Assembly: GCA_030247885.1 (NCBI GenBank)
Contig: JAPDRO010000003.1
Location: 1,488,001 to 1,552,000, forward strand
Reading direction: 5' to 3'
From: Taxawa tesnikishii (nom. ined.)
Lineage: Eukaryota > Ascomycota > Dothideomycetes > Dothideales
Length of the DNA stretch: 64,000 nt
Below the pieces are notes generated by a model, which saw only the letters and a program-made list of their open reading frames with translations, ran no database searches and was not told the DNA's origin. Below are positions 1-11,780 of the stretch, piece after piece (the first letter of the stretch is position 1; each line of letters begins with the position of its first letter). A program made the position numbers and the translations under genes.

Positions 1-1856
1 CACATTCCACCAATTGATCGGTCGGCATCCTGAAATACGCTCGAGGAGCGTATTCTTGCGTAACCTCCGAGCAGCCGTTCTCTGTGTTCAAGTGCAGTGC
101 GCCAATAGCTCGAAAGGCGGACCCACAATAATCCCATGCTGACCCTTCTCTTCCACTGGCAAAGCTATACAGAGAAAGAAGTAGACGACTTTGTACGAGA
201 GGCAGACTGAAACGCCCGTGCTTCTCAGCAACGGCATGGAAAGCCATATCCGCGCAGCCTTGGGCAAATGGTGACTGCTGTCCATCTGTTATGAATACGG
301 AACCGAGTGCAATCATGGCGTAGAGAAGCATACGTTCGCTACCACTCTTCTTTTGGCATCTTCGTACCCAACGCATGAAATGGTCTCTGGGAAACATGCA
401 GTAGACAGTAGAGTTGACGTTGTCGAAAAAGGAGTTAAGGTATCGCAGCGTTTCCTCGGGTTCGACTTCATAGGGGTCAGAATCCCACTGCGAAGTCATG
501 ACTGATAGCGGACGCTGCGGCATGTCCATCATACGTGGCCTTTTCTCGTCGTCATCGGATTGGTTTGTGGCGCTATCAGCTGGTGACACCGGTGTTCGTG
601 ATCTGAGAGTGTGAGACGAATCTTGGGACGAAGAGTCGCGTGTCTTCGAAGGACTTGTGTTTGCTGGAAGGCAATGAGTTCGTGTAGACAAATTAGATCC
701 AACGGATCGTCTCCGTTTGGCTGTGGGCATCTCTACACAGTCGTTGTCACTCGACCTCGCAATCGTGTCAAATTGGGCACGGGAGGCCGACAGGTTAGGC
801 GTAGCGAGGGTTGCCCCGGCAGCTGTGTCGCCTTGGGATTGTTGAGCAGGGGGCTGCAGACTATTAGCTGACGAGGAAAGGGGTATGACCAGCCACCTTA
901 CCGGACACATTCCCGTTTCGCCTTCTCACATTGTACGCAGCTTGGATTGCCTGGTTCGCATTTGATCTTCTTCTCTCGGCAGCTCCTGGTAGGTGCATTA
1001 GTTGGTGAAGAGCTGATGAAGGTATCGCACCATGACTCACAGGCAAGCCTGTGCGAGACGCTTCCTGGCTTTGCCAGCTTTCGTGGTCCCCCAAAGTGGA
1101 TTGACTGGCTCTCCGTCGATAATGGTCGGACATGTACTTCCGTCCTGATATATGTAGACCAAGCCTTCCCCGGGAATTTCACGCTGACCAACACATTGCA
1201 GGCTGTGTGAAGCAGTTGTCGCGGCAGTACGCGACTGACTTACGCTCTGCCGCCTTTCCATGCCATGGCCGTTTACCATGGGAGGCCCAATTTGACATGA
1301 TGTGGTAGTCAAAGGACCGGCTCGATGTGTGGCCACGAATCGGTTATTCAGAGGGGCGGGACATCCAATCGTTGGTTCACCGGTGCTGGCGCCGGCGCAG
1401 ATAGGACAGAACCCGGGTGAGGATTAGTTGTCTGGACATGGAACGAATCGCTCGGATGGACATCGCTTTGTCGCTCTGGAAATGGAGGAGGGACATATGC
1501 GTGCCTAATCGGTGATGGTTGCGGCAATCTCACGGTTTGTGGGGAGCCGGGAAGCTGCTTGCGACTCGTGGACGACAATCCGGCCATGCGGGTGGTGGAG
1601 CAGGCGCAGCAGTCCATCCTCTACCGAACGGAGATCGGGCCTCTGTACGAGTAGTGGGACTCAACAACTCAGCTAAGCCCGGCAATGTCTGTCTTGGTGT
1701 TCCACGGTCGCTGTCGAACGATGCGGTTGATAGTTGTGGTGGAGGAGGCGCAGATTGGATGTTGGTCGGCTCTACAGGCCTAGGCGGCTCTGCTTGTGCT
1801 ACGTTTGATCCACTTGGTCTGGGGGAGGTTGTTGCATTCCATGGTGCTGCATCCAT
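1..1856 (-). CDS. Zn2Cys6 fungal transcription factor (3' part outside window)
   Basis: Likely nuclear DNA-binding regulator. The start is the ATG at 1856, followed by a long Pro/Ser-rich N-terminus. Next come a conserved stretch GEGLVYIYQDG...GEPVNPLWG and a basic lead-in KAGKARKRLAQ. The zinc cluster C-x2-C-x6-C-x6-C-x2-C-x6-C (ACLSCREKKIKC...CVQCEKAKREC) is split by an intron between its second and first cysteine pairs (about 1048 to 990). After an intron near 899-870 the frame stays open through an NLS-like KRRR stretch and the start of the fungal-specific TF domain (PF04082), with motifs such as YEVEPEETLRYLN and AWDYCGSAFRAIGALHLNTE. It exits at base 1. The N-terminal 170 residues change frame near 1600 and 1355. 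Either short introns or missing single bases explain this; the second fits one missing G/C. Targets are unknown. Confidence 0.9.
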
Positions 1857-4800
1857 GATCGCTCCTGATCGGCACTCTTATAATTGTGAGGGGCCGGATA
1901 CATAGTGCGGTGTAGGCGTAAACGGTCGAACACAGAAGCTTCGAGTGAGCCTGGCAGGTGAATGCGGACGCAAATTGCCGGAAGTTATTGGCTATTAATT
2001 GGACTTTGGAGGGGGCAAATTTGCAGTTTGACACGACCGGGATTAAGAGGTCCTGCGCGATTGCCTGCATAAGCATCGAATTTTGTTCCCGGTCCAGTAG
2101 GGCGAAGTGTAACGTTGACCCGTTAGTACGCAGGGTGAAGAAGTGCAAGCCGAAGGAGGGCTGTGCTATCGCCACGGCGGTTCCACAGACTGCAGTGCTG
2201 AATGGTGAGCCGCGACGAGTGACTGAGTGAGAGCTTGGCGGAAGACGTCAAGACAGCCAACCGATGCGCCAAAAGGGTCAATGTCGAGCAGCAGCAGGGG
2301 TCGTCATGTGAGGAAAACGTGAGTAGAGCAAAGTGCTTTTGCAGGAACGGCGGTGGATGATGAGGACGGGGCGACAATTCCGGGGAGATGTTCGTCGCTG
2401 TGTCGTCGATGCAGTGTAGTGCTTTCTGGGAAGAAAGCTGCGATCGACACGCCCTATAATAGCGGAGCACGGTGGACGCCGGAAGGAGTTCAGGATGATT
2501 GCGCAGGTGGGGAGCAGGGCAGCGTGCTTGTTTGGTGGCTTGTGTGCGCAGCAGCAGCAGGTAACTATCAATTCCCGGGCGGATGGGCACCGGTTGACCA
2601 ACAGCAGAGGGCAGAGGGCAGAGGGCAGATGCGGGTTGCGGTATTGTGCAAAGGGTGCCATCCGCATCCCAATCGCAAGGTTGCGCTGCTACTCGGACTG
2701 CAGCAGGATCGGCCGGCGCAGCTCTGGATCTGTCATGGAAACGCCAAGGCAAGGCAAGTCAGCCGTCTACCCACATAGCGCCGGCGCGCTTCTGCTGCCG
2801 GGCATAGCGGCGCCAACAGATCGTCTGTCCCCCAGACGCGTTATGCTTCAACTACAGGACGTCAACCCCGGGGAGCACCCGGGCCTGGCCCGAGGCGCCA
2901 CCTCGCACCGCGTCGCAGAGGTATGGCTCATGACGACTCTGCGCAGGTACCTGGCTTCCTACTCGGAAAAGTCCCGGCAGTCCCGGCCGCCTTTGCGCCA
3001 TGCCCAAGTGCACGACCGCCCGTGGCTAACAAACACTACAGTAGGTCGGGTCTGCTCAGGCCAGCAGGGACCCGGTAGAGCTGGAGCTAGGGTATGCGCA
3101 TACCGTGTGTACCCTTGCGAGTCTGATGCACTCTGTGTAGAGCAGAGTACCTACACAGCAGCCCCTCAGTGCATCATTTGTATACGTGTACGCAGCAACA
3201 ACTCGAGCGCTGCACCTCACGTCACGGCTCGGGTTCGCAGCTGTCGTGCACGCATCTTGCTTTGTGCGCATTGATCTATCTATCTAGCACGTCGCTCGCT
3301 ACCGTACGTGTGCTAAATTCTAGCGCCACGGCTCTGCAGGTCTCTGGCTCGGTTGCTACCCTTGCACAGAGCAAGGAGCGATGCTCCAAGACTCGAGCAA
3401 GGGTCGAGTCAGGGCACTCAAGTTACTTTCGGGTATGTCAATGCAGAACCAGCGAGACCGCCGAGATTATAGCGGCACAGTCGAAGTTGCGTATATACGA
3501 GGCAGGCTCATTGGGTCGCCAACGCAGGCCTATCGTGGAGCAGCATATCGTTTGAGGCTGCAGCTCGCCTATCGTAGCCAAGTCCGTTGCGGCATTATCT
3601 TGACAGGTTTGCAAAGCCATTAAACACCGTAGTGGGCGGCGTCTGGAATTGGTTCTAGGTACGGACATCCAATCCGATCGGAGCGTTCGCAAACAGTTAG
3701 AATGGAGTCCAAAGCGAGGCACTCTCTCTAGCGATTGCTCCAGCAGCGGAAAGGGAAAACATAGCCTGACTCGGACAGCGATCGGTTCTGCAGGCATGCC
3801 CATTGTCCGCCGGTCCGCCCCGTGACTGGTCACGCCACTTGCATTGGCCTGGTTGGTGTCTCGCTTCCGAAGGAGCCAACGCGAACACAAATCTCCAGCC
3901 CGTCGACCCAGTGTTGCACAGGCTAGAGTGTCGTGCGATGCGATGCGATGCGCTGCGATGAGCCTTGACACGTGCGTCCGAGTGCTGCTTGCCAGCTCTC
4001 AACCACATGTACCCAAGTACCGACAGGAGCCGTGACGGCAAAGAGAGATGCAGACGATTGGCGTACTAGGGCTTTGGGCTGGCCGCATTCGAAGAGGTGC
4101 AAACGAACATGTGTTCCGACGCAGCGGGTGGCCTAGCTCCACTGAAATCAATGGATCATCTAGCATTAGCACCGGGACGATCATTGATGCGTTTAATGTG
4201 TGGAGAACGGCGGCGCTATACCAGGTAGCGCAAAGTGCCAAGTCTTCGCTCCTTGCTCCCTGTCGGTTCCTATTCCGCAGTAACGCTACACCCCTGACAC
4301 GAAATTTCCCCACCAGTGTCCATCCATGTGTGAGTAGCCGCAGACGTGCTTGCTGGCCCTTCAGGAAGATACACGCGTTATCCAACCTACACGACACCCT
4401 TTGCCTTGCCGTCTCCATCAGCACTAGTCTACTGTTGCTGCTGCTCCTAGACGACCGACCAGACCTGAGCACAGCAGACGCACCGGAGAGGGCTGCGTCA
4501 TTCTACATGGTGTCGCAGCGATCAGCAGAGCGACACAGGGCGAACCGCGTCGGTTGAGGGCCTGGTTTGTCCCAAAGCGCCTCAAGGACACCTTGGAATG
4601 GCCATGGAGTATCAAATGTCTATTGCTAGGCCTCTTTCAGGTCTAAAAGCACCGGTCTCGCGACCTAACCCACTCGGTGAGCGAACTACGCGCACCGCAC
4701 CCTTTCGCAGTAGTCAAACGGACATCACGCAATCTAATGTTTTGACTCGGATAGTCTCCGCAGAGTGTTGTATAGCGTTGCATGTTAGGACCGAACAATG

Positions 4801-6850
4801 CGTCTGTCTGACCTTCCGCCTTACGTCAGCCCGCGTCCGACACGGGAAATGTGTGTCTCCCGTCTTCGCAAGATCTGGTCGGGGCAACCACACGTCCTAT
4901 CCGATACTACACCCCAGCGTCAGCTTCTTCGACGGACGCAACTTCGAGAACGCAACATACGCATGCTCACGCGTCTATAATTCTCGCCGCTTTGCACAAC
5001 TTGCGGCGACGCTGATTATCTGCTAGTCGTTTATCCTTACCTCTCCTTCGAGGTAGTCATCGCTCAATGTCAGCGTGTTTGACCACACCTGGTTAGTCAG
5101 AAGCGTTGGCGCGTACACACGAGATGTTTTCGGCATACTAGAAAGTAAGAATTTTAAACATGTACAGCTCTGATGTACAACCACGAGGCTGATGCTTACG
5201 ACGGAAGACAACATATCGCAGGAAATCTCTCAGACTCGGCTTCCGACAACGTGCGATAGCAAACGATCCTTGTTTAGTAGAGAGATGATGTGTTCGCGGG
5301 GCTCTGATGCGGCTCGACGGCAGGCACCGTTGGCCGAAGGGCCGTCGGCCGCGGCGACCGGCACAAGGTGACTAGCCTCAGAACACGCTGTCTGTAACAT
5401 AGCGTGCGTACCCTCGGGCTTTCTCCGAGCGGATCTGTTCACATTGAACGGGTTCTACATGCCCACTTTCGCTCACGACCCAACCTAGATGCTATGTACT
5501 ATGTCCTAGATGGATAAGGTAGGGCTTTTTGGAGATTAACTTCGGTATGGCACCTCGTGACTGTTCCTTTCCTGCTTTCTCTCTGAAAAAGACTTGATAC
5601 GCCGCCCAGCTGACAGCTACATACTCAAGCTCACCATCGTCGCTCCCGAGTTTGCGGAAACGTCGAGAGATGCCGGTGGCTGGCCTCAAACCTGTCCACT
5701 GGCAGCGTTCAGGAAGCTGAAGAGTTGTACCATCAAACCAAAGCGCCAACACCAATATCGCCACAATCCTCTGATTGCTGTATGGACTCTGTGCACCGAT
5801 TGCTAACGCTCTGCTCTACTTCACCACCTGAACTCTTGGCTCTCGAGCCGAGTCGCATAGCCTTTCAGACCTATCCTTTGGTCATCAGAAACAGCGATCG
5901 TCCAAGAAAATTCCGACAACCTTTCATCCCACGCAATAGTATCTATCCTAATTGACAAAAGAAGTGGGTTGAGGGACACAGATCACTACCGCATCGAAGC
6001 TGCGAGTAGTTAAGCTATTTACATTCTGGACAACAATATTAGCGATCTTCGGATGGGCATTATCTGTGGCCAGCCCCAAGACGATGGGTCGAAAAGTGTG
6101 TTGGTGCTTTCAGAACGGGTTTGCTCTTAACCACGTGTTACTTTTCATCATAAAGAAATCCGAAAAGCAGTATTACTCTCCCCTCTATTGTTCAGTTCCA
6201 CGCTCGGGCTAGCAGGACAAAGCCAATCGATCTTCAAGACGACTTGCAAATGCTTTCTTTTTCTGGTCTCGATCGTTACCGGATCTGGCATCTAGTGGTA
6301 CCAACTACGACACGCCTTGTCTCTTCTCAGCATGTGGTTCCTACGCGATCCGGACCAAGCGGATCGCTTTGCCGGGGAGTCGTCGTTCGAAGTAGCCTTG
6401 CGCGACGTCTTCTTAACGATGAGAGTAGACAACCAGCCTTGACTTGCCGGGTTGAGAGAGCAGCAGTCAGTCACCCGAGCAGCGGACTGACAAGGTGGGG
6501 AGCGCCATCGAGATGCATTCCACTCGTAATTCAATCCAAAGAGCAAGGCCAATCCGAGGCCTTGTTTCGCAAGAGGTGGAACATCTGTCCGAGTGGTTTG
6601 ATATTTTAAGCTTATGAAAGGAAGGAGATGTCAACCTTTCCGACGCTCGCTATGCTTTTTCAAAGGGTGTACAACGTCTCACTCTATGGCAGCCACAGAA
6701 TCCTACGCCAAGCCAATGGGACCGTTCATTGCCACCTTCTCGCTGTTCTAGAGTTTATAAGGGAGTCCGTATTGAGGTGAAAGAGTCATTACAGCCAACG
6801 TCCTTGAACGGATCAACAATTCATCACCATAACTCGCCGAAATTGGTTAG
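1857..6850. other. Gene-poor stretch, no supported gene
   Basis: Upstream region of the regulator plus about 4 kb without a convincing gene. Long open frames at 2123-2752 (-) and 2495-3274 (+) have biased, unpatterned composition and overlap each other, so I treat them as chance. Short imperfect repeats occur at about 2604-2628 (agaggg-c units) and 3935-3960 (gcgat units). A weak frame at 5594-5806 (+) reads a little like a fragment of a fungal hypothetical protein but matches no family I can name. Confidence 0.6.
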
Positions 6851-7140
6851 TTGAGCTTTGGTGAAACACATCGTGCCGTCAAGTATTTACTTAACAAGAT
6901 GCCGCAGTACAAAGAGTACCGATCTCCGCCGGGAGCGCGTTTGTCTTCTGACCCCCTTGTAATACATATGAACGCAGAGACTACTCTAGACCCGTGTACA
7001 GTTGATGCGAAACGGTGGCTTGGCCCGGAAAGAGCAAAATGTAAGAAACATCAGTTTGCGCTTGGGAGAAGTCATCGCCGATGTCTCGGCATGCATCTCG
7101 CCTAGGCGGAACTGTCTCTGGCAATTGTGTGAAAGCGACA
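6851..7140 (+). pseudogene. Cytochrome P450 C-terminal relic
   Basis: About 95 codons match the end of a fungal microsomal P450. They run from the meander (PPGARLSSDPLVIHMNAE, then DPCTVDAKRWLGPER) through the haem loop to the L-helix. The haem signature F-x-x-G-x-R-x-C-x-G appears as LGRSHRRCLG. The cysteine ligand and Arg remain, but Phe is Leu and the first Gly is Ser. A stop follows GMHLA, and the next codons AELSLAIV are still recognisable as the helix after the haem loop. No N-terminal two thirds, membrane anchor or I-helix is visible upstream. This is a decayed fragment, not a working gene. Membership of the fungal O-methylsterigmatocystin/trichodiene-oxygenase-like group is only an impression. 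Confidence 0.75.
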
Positions 7141-8560
7141 AAGCATGAGATGAGTTTGCACATTATAGACGAGCGGGGCGTGAAACACCAGCATAACTTC
7201 CAGGTCCGCCGTCCGTGAATAGACATCAAAGGGTAATGTGAAGCTCTGTGGTCCAATGAACGAATTAGTTGCCTTGAGATCTGCCAAGGTAAAGAGAGAT
7301 GATGTTTGTGTTAGAGGGAGCTCCAACTGATGCGTCGTCTATGAACACAACATTGCAATACGATACATAGTCTGAGTCTCCGGACATCCCACGTGATTGT
7401 GGTTGTCTGGGCAACCGCAGTCGCATGCGCAGATGAGAGCAGCGCTGAAGCTGAGACTCGATGGTCGCCAAACAACGAGTACTGATAATCAGGGAGAGGA
7501 CAATCCCATTTTCTGATCTACGATTGCTACTGCAGGCACATGGACCCAATGTCGGACTGTTTCCGTAATACTTCTTCACTCATCTCTCGGGTTTGCGCAT
7601 CTCTTCCGTCCTACTTCCTGATCTCTGTGTCATCTTCACCTTTCGACAGGGGCACCCCGAGGTATCGACTGCGCGTACTCACAGCGGACTCTGGTGTGTT
7701 GCTGAACCTGTTCGTGATTTTCTGAGGCTATCGATACATATTGGAAGGCGGAGGTAAGTCAAGAACAAGAGGCGCTCTGGTACGTTCTTATCTGGCGAAC
7801 TGCTTGCCGCTCACATCTGGCACTATGCTAGGTTCGGGACTAGTATCGTCAGATGCGATGTGCTCGTTTCCACCACCGTTACGTCTACGATGAGAGTCCC
7901 ATCCATGGTTGATCGGGTTGATGACTTCGTTTGTACAGTTCGTCGAGTACGCTGTATGAACTGCAGCGTTTGCGATCCATATATACTCGACAGAGACCTT
8001 GATACAGCCAATCCGTGCGGTCTAACAGACCTGTTCTGAGAGTGACGGGCTTTCCTTAAGACAAGCTGTTCTTATTGGCCAAATTCAAAAGAAATTGGAG
8101 AAAGAGAGACCACCAGAACTCGGAATTGTTAGCAAAATCTAGTAGCTACGACCTATCACAAGTCAAAAAACAAAAGATACAACTAGAGAATGAGAATGAC
8201 AAGAACAGAAACAAGGACGCAGAAAAGGGCGGGGGACTGGAAGTAGTGAGGGCACAAGGAAGTTAATGAGAAAGGAGATCCAGCCTTCAGGCTAGATATG
8301 ATTCCTTGAGCATGTGAAGGGAGATTCTCATCTTCGATAGGAGTAAGCCGGCTGCAGCTGGTGTATTACCATGGTATCTGTTCATCGTAACTCCAACCGT
8401 AACGGAGGTATTCGAGACCTCGGGTATCAGACCAGTCCTCATTTCTTCATTCCGCCTCCTCTTTCATGTCCTTGCTCCCTGCAGCTGTCCCTCAACGGGG
8501 CGCCAATGTTTTTACTCTCTCTTATGACCTCCTCTTGAACCTCCTCTTGAACCTCCTATA
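7141..8560. other. Intergenic, no supported gene
   Basis: I see no conserved protein pattern here. Short frames at 7265-7579 (-) and 8075-8266 (+) are low-complexity or unpatterned. A small CCTCTTGAA duplication lies near 8530-8552, at the 3' end of the neighbouring deaminase relic. Confidence 0.6.
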
Positions 8561-8564
8561 CCGG

Positions 8565-9047
8565 ACCCCAAACCTCAATCTCCTTCTGCCCTACTCCGAA
8601 TACCGTCCGACATGGCAAGTTCATGGTTGGGTTCTCTCCAATTCCCTTCCCCGTCAACTTCTTCAGCGCCTCTTCACTGGCCGCATAGGCCACCCTTCCG
8701 ATATTCGTCCAGTAGATTGTACCTGCGCACATCGTGCACGGTTCTCATGTGCTGTACAAGGTACACTGCCACAGATAGTCATGGTCGTAGTGGATGGCGG
8801 CCGACCGAGCGATGCTAGATTCGGCATGCGAGATCGAGAAGTGGGTTAGCAGGATCGTGCTGTTGTCCGGCGCAACCAGAATGGCGGCAAAGGGTCGTTT
8901 TGATTGTGTCAAGGCGACTCTCTGTACTGAGAGGCAGGCACGGAGGTTTGCGGCGAGGTGGGATGCAGAAGGAGGTGGAGAACGTTGGGGGAAAAGTGTG
9001 CCAGACATGATCGATGAAACTGTATGTTGAGATTGGAACAATTGCAT
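8565..9047 (-). pseudogene. Decayed nucleoside/cytosine deaminase-family gene
   Basis: The minus strand encodes a CMP/dCMP-type zinc deaminase fold. Visible parts are KRPFAAILVAPDNS (beta strands), HAE (zinc His and proton-shuttle Glu, near 8826), TLYST.EPCTMCAG (the PCxxC zinc pair, near 8720), and then TIYWTNIGRVAYAAS, LPCRTVFGVGQKEIEVWGPV. A TGA sits in the residue just before EPC, and a TAG follows WGPV, earlier than the acidic tail usual for this family. Both are consistent with C:G to T:A changes (for example TGG to TGA). All catalytic residues are intact, which suggests recent decay. In life it would deaminate a free base or nucleoside such as guanine or cytosine. The start codon is uncertain. 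Confidence 0.75.
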
Positions 9048-9409
9048 GGATCGGTATGGTAGTGAAAGCTCTAAAAGCCTGGAACAGTTGTTGATTCAAC
9101 CTACATGCTTTATTGGGTTTGCAGGAGATAGCGCTTCGACCTGCCTGTTCTGGTGTAACGCATCTGATGATTGAGCAGAAGAGTACCTGGCGCAGCGTTG
9201 TGACTGTGAGCTGGTTAGACGAGACACATGAGTCCAGTGAGCGTTAGCAATAGCGGAAAGATTTTCGAGAAGGATCAATTGGAAAGAATTCTTGATAGCT
9301 TTCTCTGCTGTAGTAACGGTATATTACAGAAATAAACGAAGCTCCGGCTAGACGAACGACGTCCATATGCAGAGTTGACAGATATCGTACAATGTTACCC
9401 TCGAGGCAT

Positions 9410-10649
9410 CTAATCAGAGATGCAGCCGTTCCAGGCTCCAAGGACTTGTTCGGCATAAGTGTTCGGCTTGGGAGCTGCGCCATTGTCGAGCGCATCCGCC
9501 AGTTCAGAAAGCCGAGCCTCGTACTCCTGAACGATGCTTTGCGCTTGCTGCGAGTTAGGCATGTTCCTGCCCAGGATTGCTTTTGCGAGACGGAGACCGT
9601 GCCATACGGGCAACTTTGTGAGCATCTCTGTTTGCGGACCTCTCTGCGAGACGTCTTGTTGGACAGGCTGCTGCGAATGTCAGTGTATCGACATGGCGAA
9701 GGAGGATTTTGTGAGGCAATGAATCGGACTTACTGGTTGATAATTCTCAAAGCAGGACATCAACCTTTCAGCGTATTTCATTACGCTTCCGTCCGTATCC
9801 TTCTTATCTTGGTACTTCCACGCGTTTACAGCGGCCAGTTCCAGGTAGACTCCAATCACTGCAGGGTCTGTCCTTGGATCGTTTGGCAAGACGGTCCTTC
9901 CAGTGCCGTGTTGCGCTTGCTCCAGCAGTTGCGCAACATTGTTAGCGTACTGCAAGGCTTTCTTCAAATGCTCCTGATCCCAGCTCTCGGTTTGCGCCTC
10001 TTGATGCAGACCCCAAATGACAAGTCTAAGGATTCTCTCGTTCCTCAATGACAGGCCGGTTGCGTTGGCCTTCTGCAAACAGGCCAGGACAGTTCTCAAC
10101 TGACCGGCCTGAATTGCCTTCCTGACGGTCTTCTCCAGAAACGATGTCTTTACTGCTGCTTTCGCCTTATGCAAACCCTCCAAGATTGCGGGCAACTGCT
10201 TCCAGTCCTCAGGGGCTTGCATCAAATCAACGGTCTGCTGTAGCAGCGGGACCCTAGCAGGGATATCTCGTGTCCGGTCAATATGCTCTAGTGGAATCTC
10301 TTCTTCTCCTAGAGTGGCATATGAAGGGGTGTTCTCCAGTTCGGTCTTGAATTTGTCTTTGAAGATCAGGTTCCGTTGTCGCTTGTTGAGGTATGCCGGG
10401 ACGAAATGCTTGCTGCGGAGTGTTGAAAGGGCATGATCGAGTTCGGGAGAGGAAGTGTCGGTGAAGACGGGGAGACTGCCTAGAACAGAGTTTAGCAACG
10501 GAAGACGGGTGACGTGAAGACGTGCAGGTCGTACCATGCTTCTGACGCGTTGGACTGGAGGAAAAGGGCTGTCTCTGAAGCTGGCGTCTGGAGGCCGAGA
10601 TGGCAGCTCGTTGCGCTCGAAGCGCACATGTCCGACACAGATCTGCCAT
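9410..10649 (-). CDS. Conserved fungal protein with mitochondrial presequence, function unknown
   Basis: Three exons (10649-10535, 10479-9734, 9670-9410) give about 373 residues and join in phase with GT..AG introns of 55 and 63 bases. I chose the ATG at 10649 because it yields a typical matrix-targeting leader, MADLCRTCALRAQRAAISAS, rich in Arg/Ser/Ala with no acidic residue after position 3. The body contains LNKRQRNLIFKDKFK and IPLEHIDRTRDIP, followed by a helical region that could form repeats. I do not recognise a named family. It is divergently paired with bL19m, so a role in mitochondrial gene expression is a reasonable guess. The 500-base space between them is full of short tandem repeats. 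Confidence 0.8.
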
Positions 10650-10699
10650 TGTCGGTGTCGACGCAGGCAAAAGAGCGAACGAATGAACGCGACCAGAAA

Positions 10700-10975
10700 T
10701 CGTGTTGTGCCGTGCTGTGTTGTGCTATGCTGGGCTGTGCTGTGCTGTGCTGTGCTGGGTTGTGCTATTCTACCGAGAGTTTCCAAGTGCAAGGTGCAAG
10801 TGCAAGTGCAAGTGCAAGCGCAAGTGCAGACGGGAAGAAGCTGTATACATGTAGTGTATATATTATAACAAACGCCAAGGCCGGGTGGTGCATGCCTTCT
10901 ATCCGTGTTTGCGGACGACTCTACAGAACCTCCGAGGCCAGCACAAGCGCAAGCACAAGCAGAAGCAGAAGCACC
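10700..10975. repeat. Microsatellite tract in divergent promoter
   Basis: Between the two mitochondrial-type genes lie back-to-back imperfect tandem repeats: TGTGC units (about 10703-10765), CAAGTG units (about 10786-10832) and CAAGC/CAGAAG units (about 10940-10972). They create long low-complexity open frames on both strands that should not be taken as coding. Variation in repeat number could change spacing between the two start regions. Confidence 0.85.
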
Positions 10976-11043
10976 ACTGCCAGCTGCTCTCACGCCTTTC
11001 ATCACGCCCTTTATCACGCCCACCGTCTACATCGAGCGCAGTG

Positions 11044-11780
11044 ATGCGGCCTCTGGCAGGCCTGAAGACGGCAGTGCGCCAACTGCGAGCGGACAAGCAG
11101 GTCCAGGTCCAGGTCCAGCGACGACTGTATGCCACTGCGCAGACCGGGAATACAGTTCCCGTTGCAGACTTCCACCCTGGCTCCATCATGCGAGGAAACA
11201 GTATGCCCAACGCCTCTGAACGACAGCACTCTTGCTAACACCAGCAGACAAACCGAGCAACATGAAGAAAATCAAAATCTTCCCTTCGCCCAAGGCTGCC
11301 CGCACCATCTGTCCGGACCCCGTAGCCGCCGTAACCAGCTCGCAACTTGCCCTTCTGGATCCTACCGGCGCACGCACCCGTCTCTTCGACAAAGCCAACA
11401 TCGAGCGCGCTCAAGTCGGAGATATCCTCCTGGTCCGCATGAAAAACGGCGATCCGTTCGCCGGAGTGTGTCTCAACGTTCGTCGCAGCGGCATCGACAC
11501 GGCCGTTCTGCTACGGAACCAACTGACGCGTGTCGGAGTGGAGATGTGGTACAAAATCTACAGTCCGAATGTGGAGGGTATTGAAGTCGTGCAACGGAAA
11601 GAGAAGAGGGCGAAGAGGGCGCGCTTGTACTACATGCGCCAGCCCAAGCACGACGTTGGATCCGTGGAGAACATCGTACGCCAGTACCAGAGGCAGAGGG
11701 CCATGCTCAGAAGTTCCGAGGTCAAGAGTCGGGACGCGAACTCAGCGAAGAAGAAGAACAACAAGAAGGGAAGAAATTGA
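11044..11780 (+). CDS. IMG1: Mitochondrial large-subunit ribosomal protein bL19m
   Basis: Two exons (11044-11200, 11248-11780) give 229 residues. The protein is a structural part of the mitoribosome large subunit. The N-terminus MRPLAGLKTAVRQLRADK is Arg-rich and followed by RRLYATAQ, a typical import leader. The bL19 core is clear: GDILLVRMKNGDPFAGVCL, the signature RRSGIDTAVLLRNQ, then GVEMWYKIYSPNVEGIEVV and a basic RRAKR-type stretch ending ARLYYMRQPK. A fungal C-terminal extension is Lys-rich (KKKNNKKGRN). The 47-base intron sits right after the leader. Expression is probably coupled with the divergent mitochondrial gene upstream. Confidence 0.93.

Noticed and set aside
2123-3274. Long overlapping open frames on both strands (209 and 259 codons)
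   Set aside because: Biased, unpatterned residues, no family signature, and they overlap each other in the promoter side of the regulator.
10700-11023. Long minus-strand extension of the mitochondrial unknown
   Set aside because: It translates microsatellite repeats. The true start at 10649 with its import leader and a short intron fits better.
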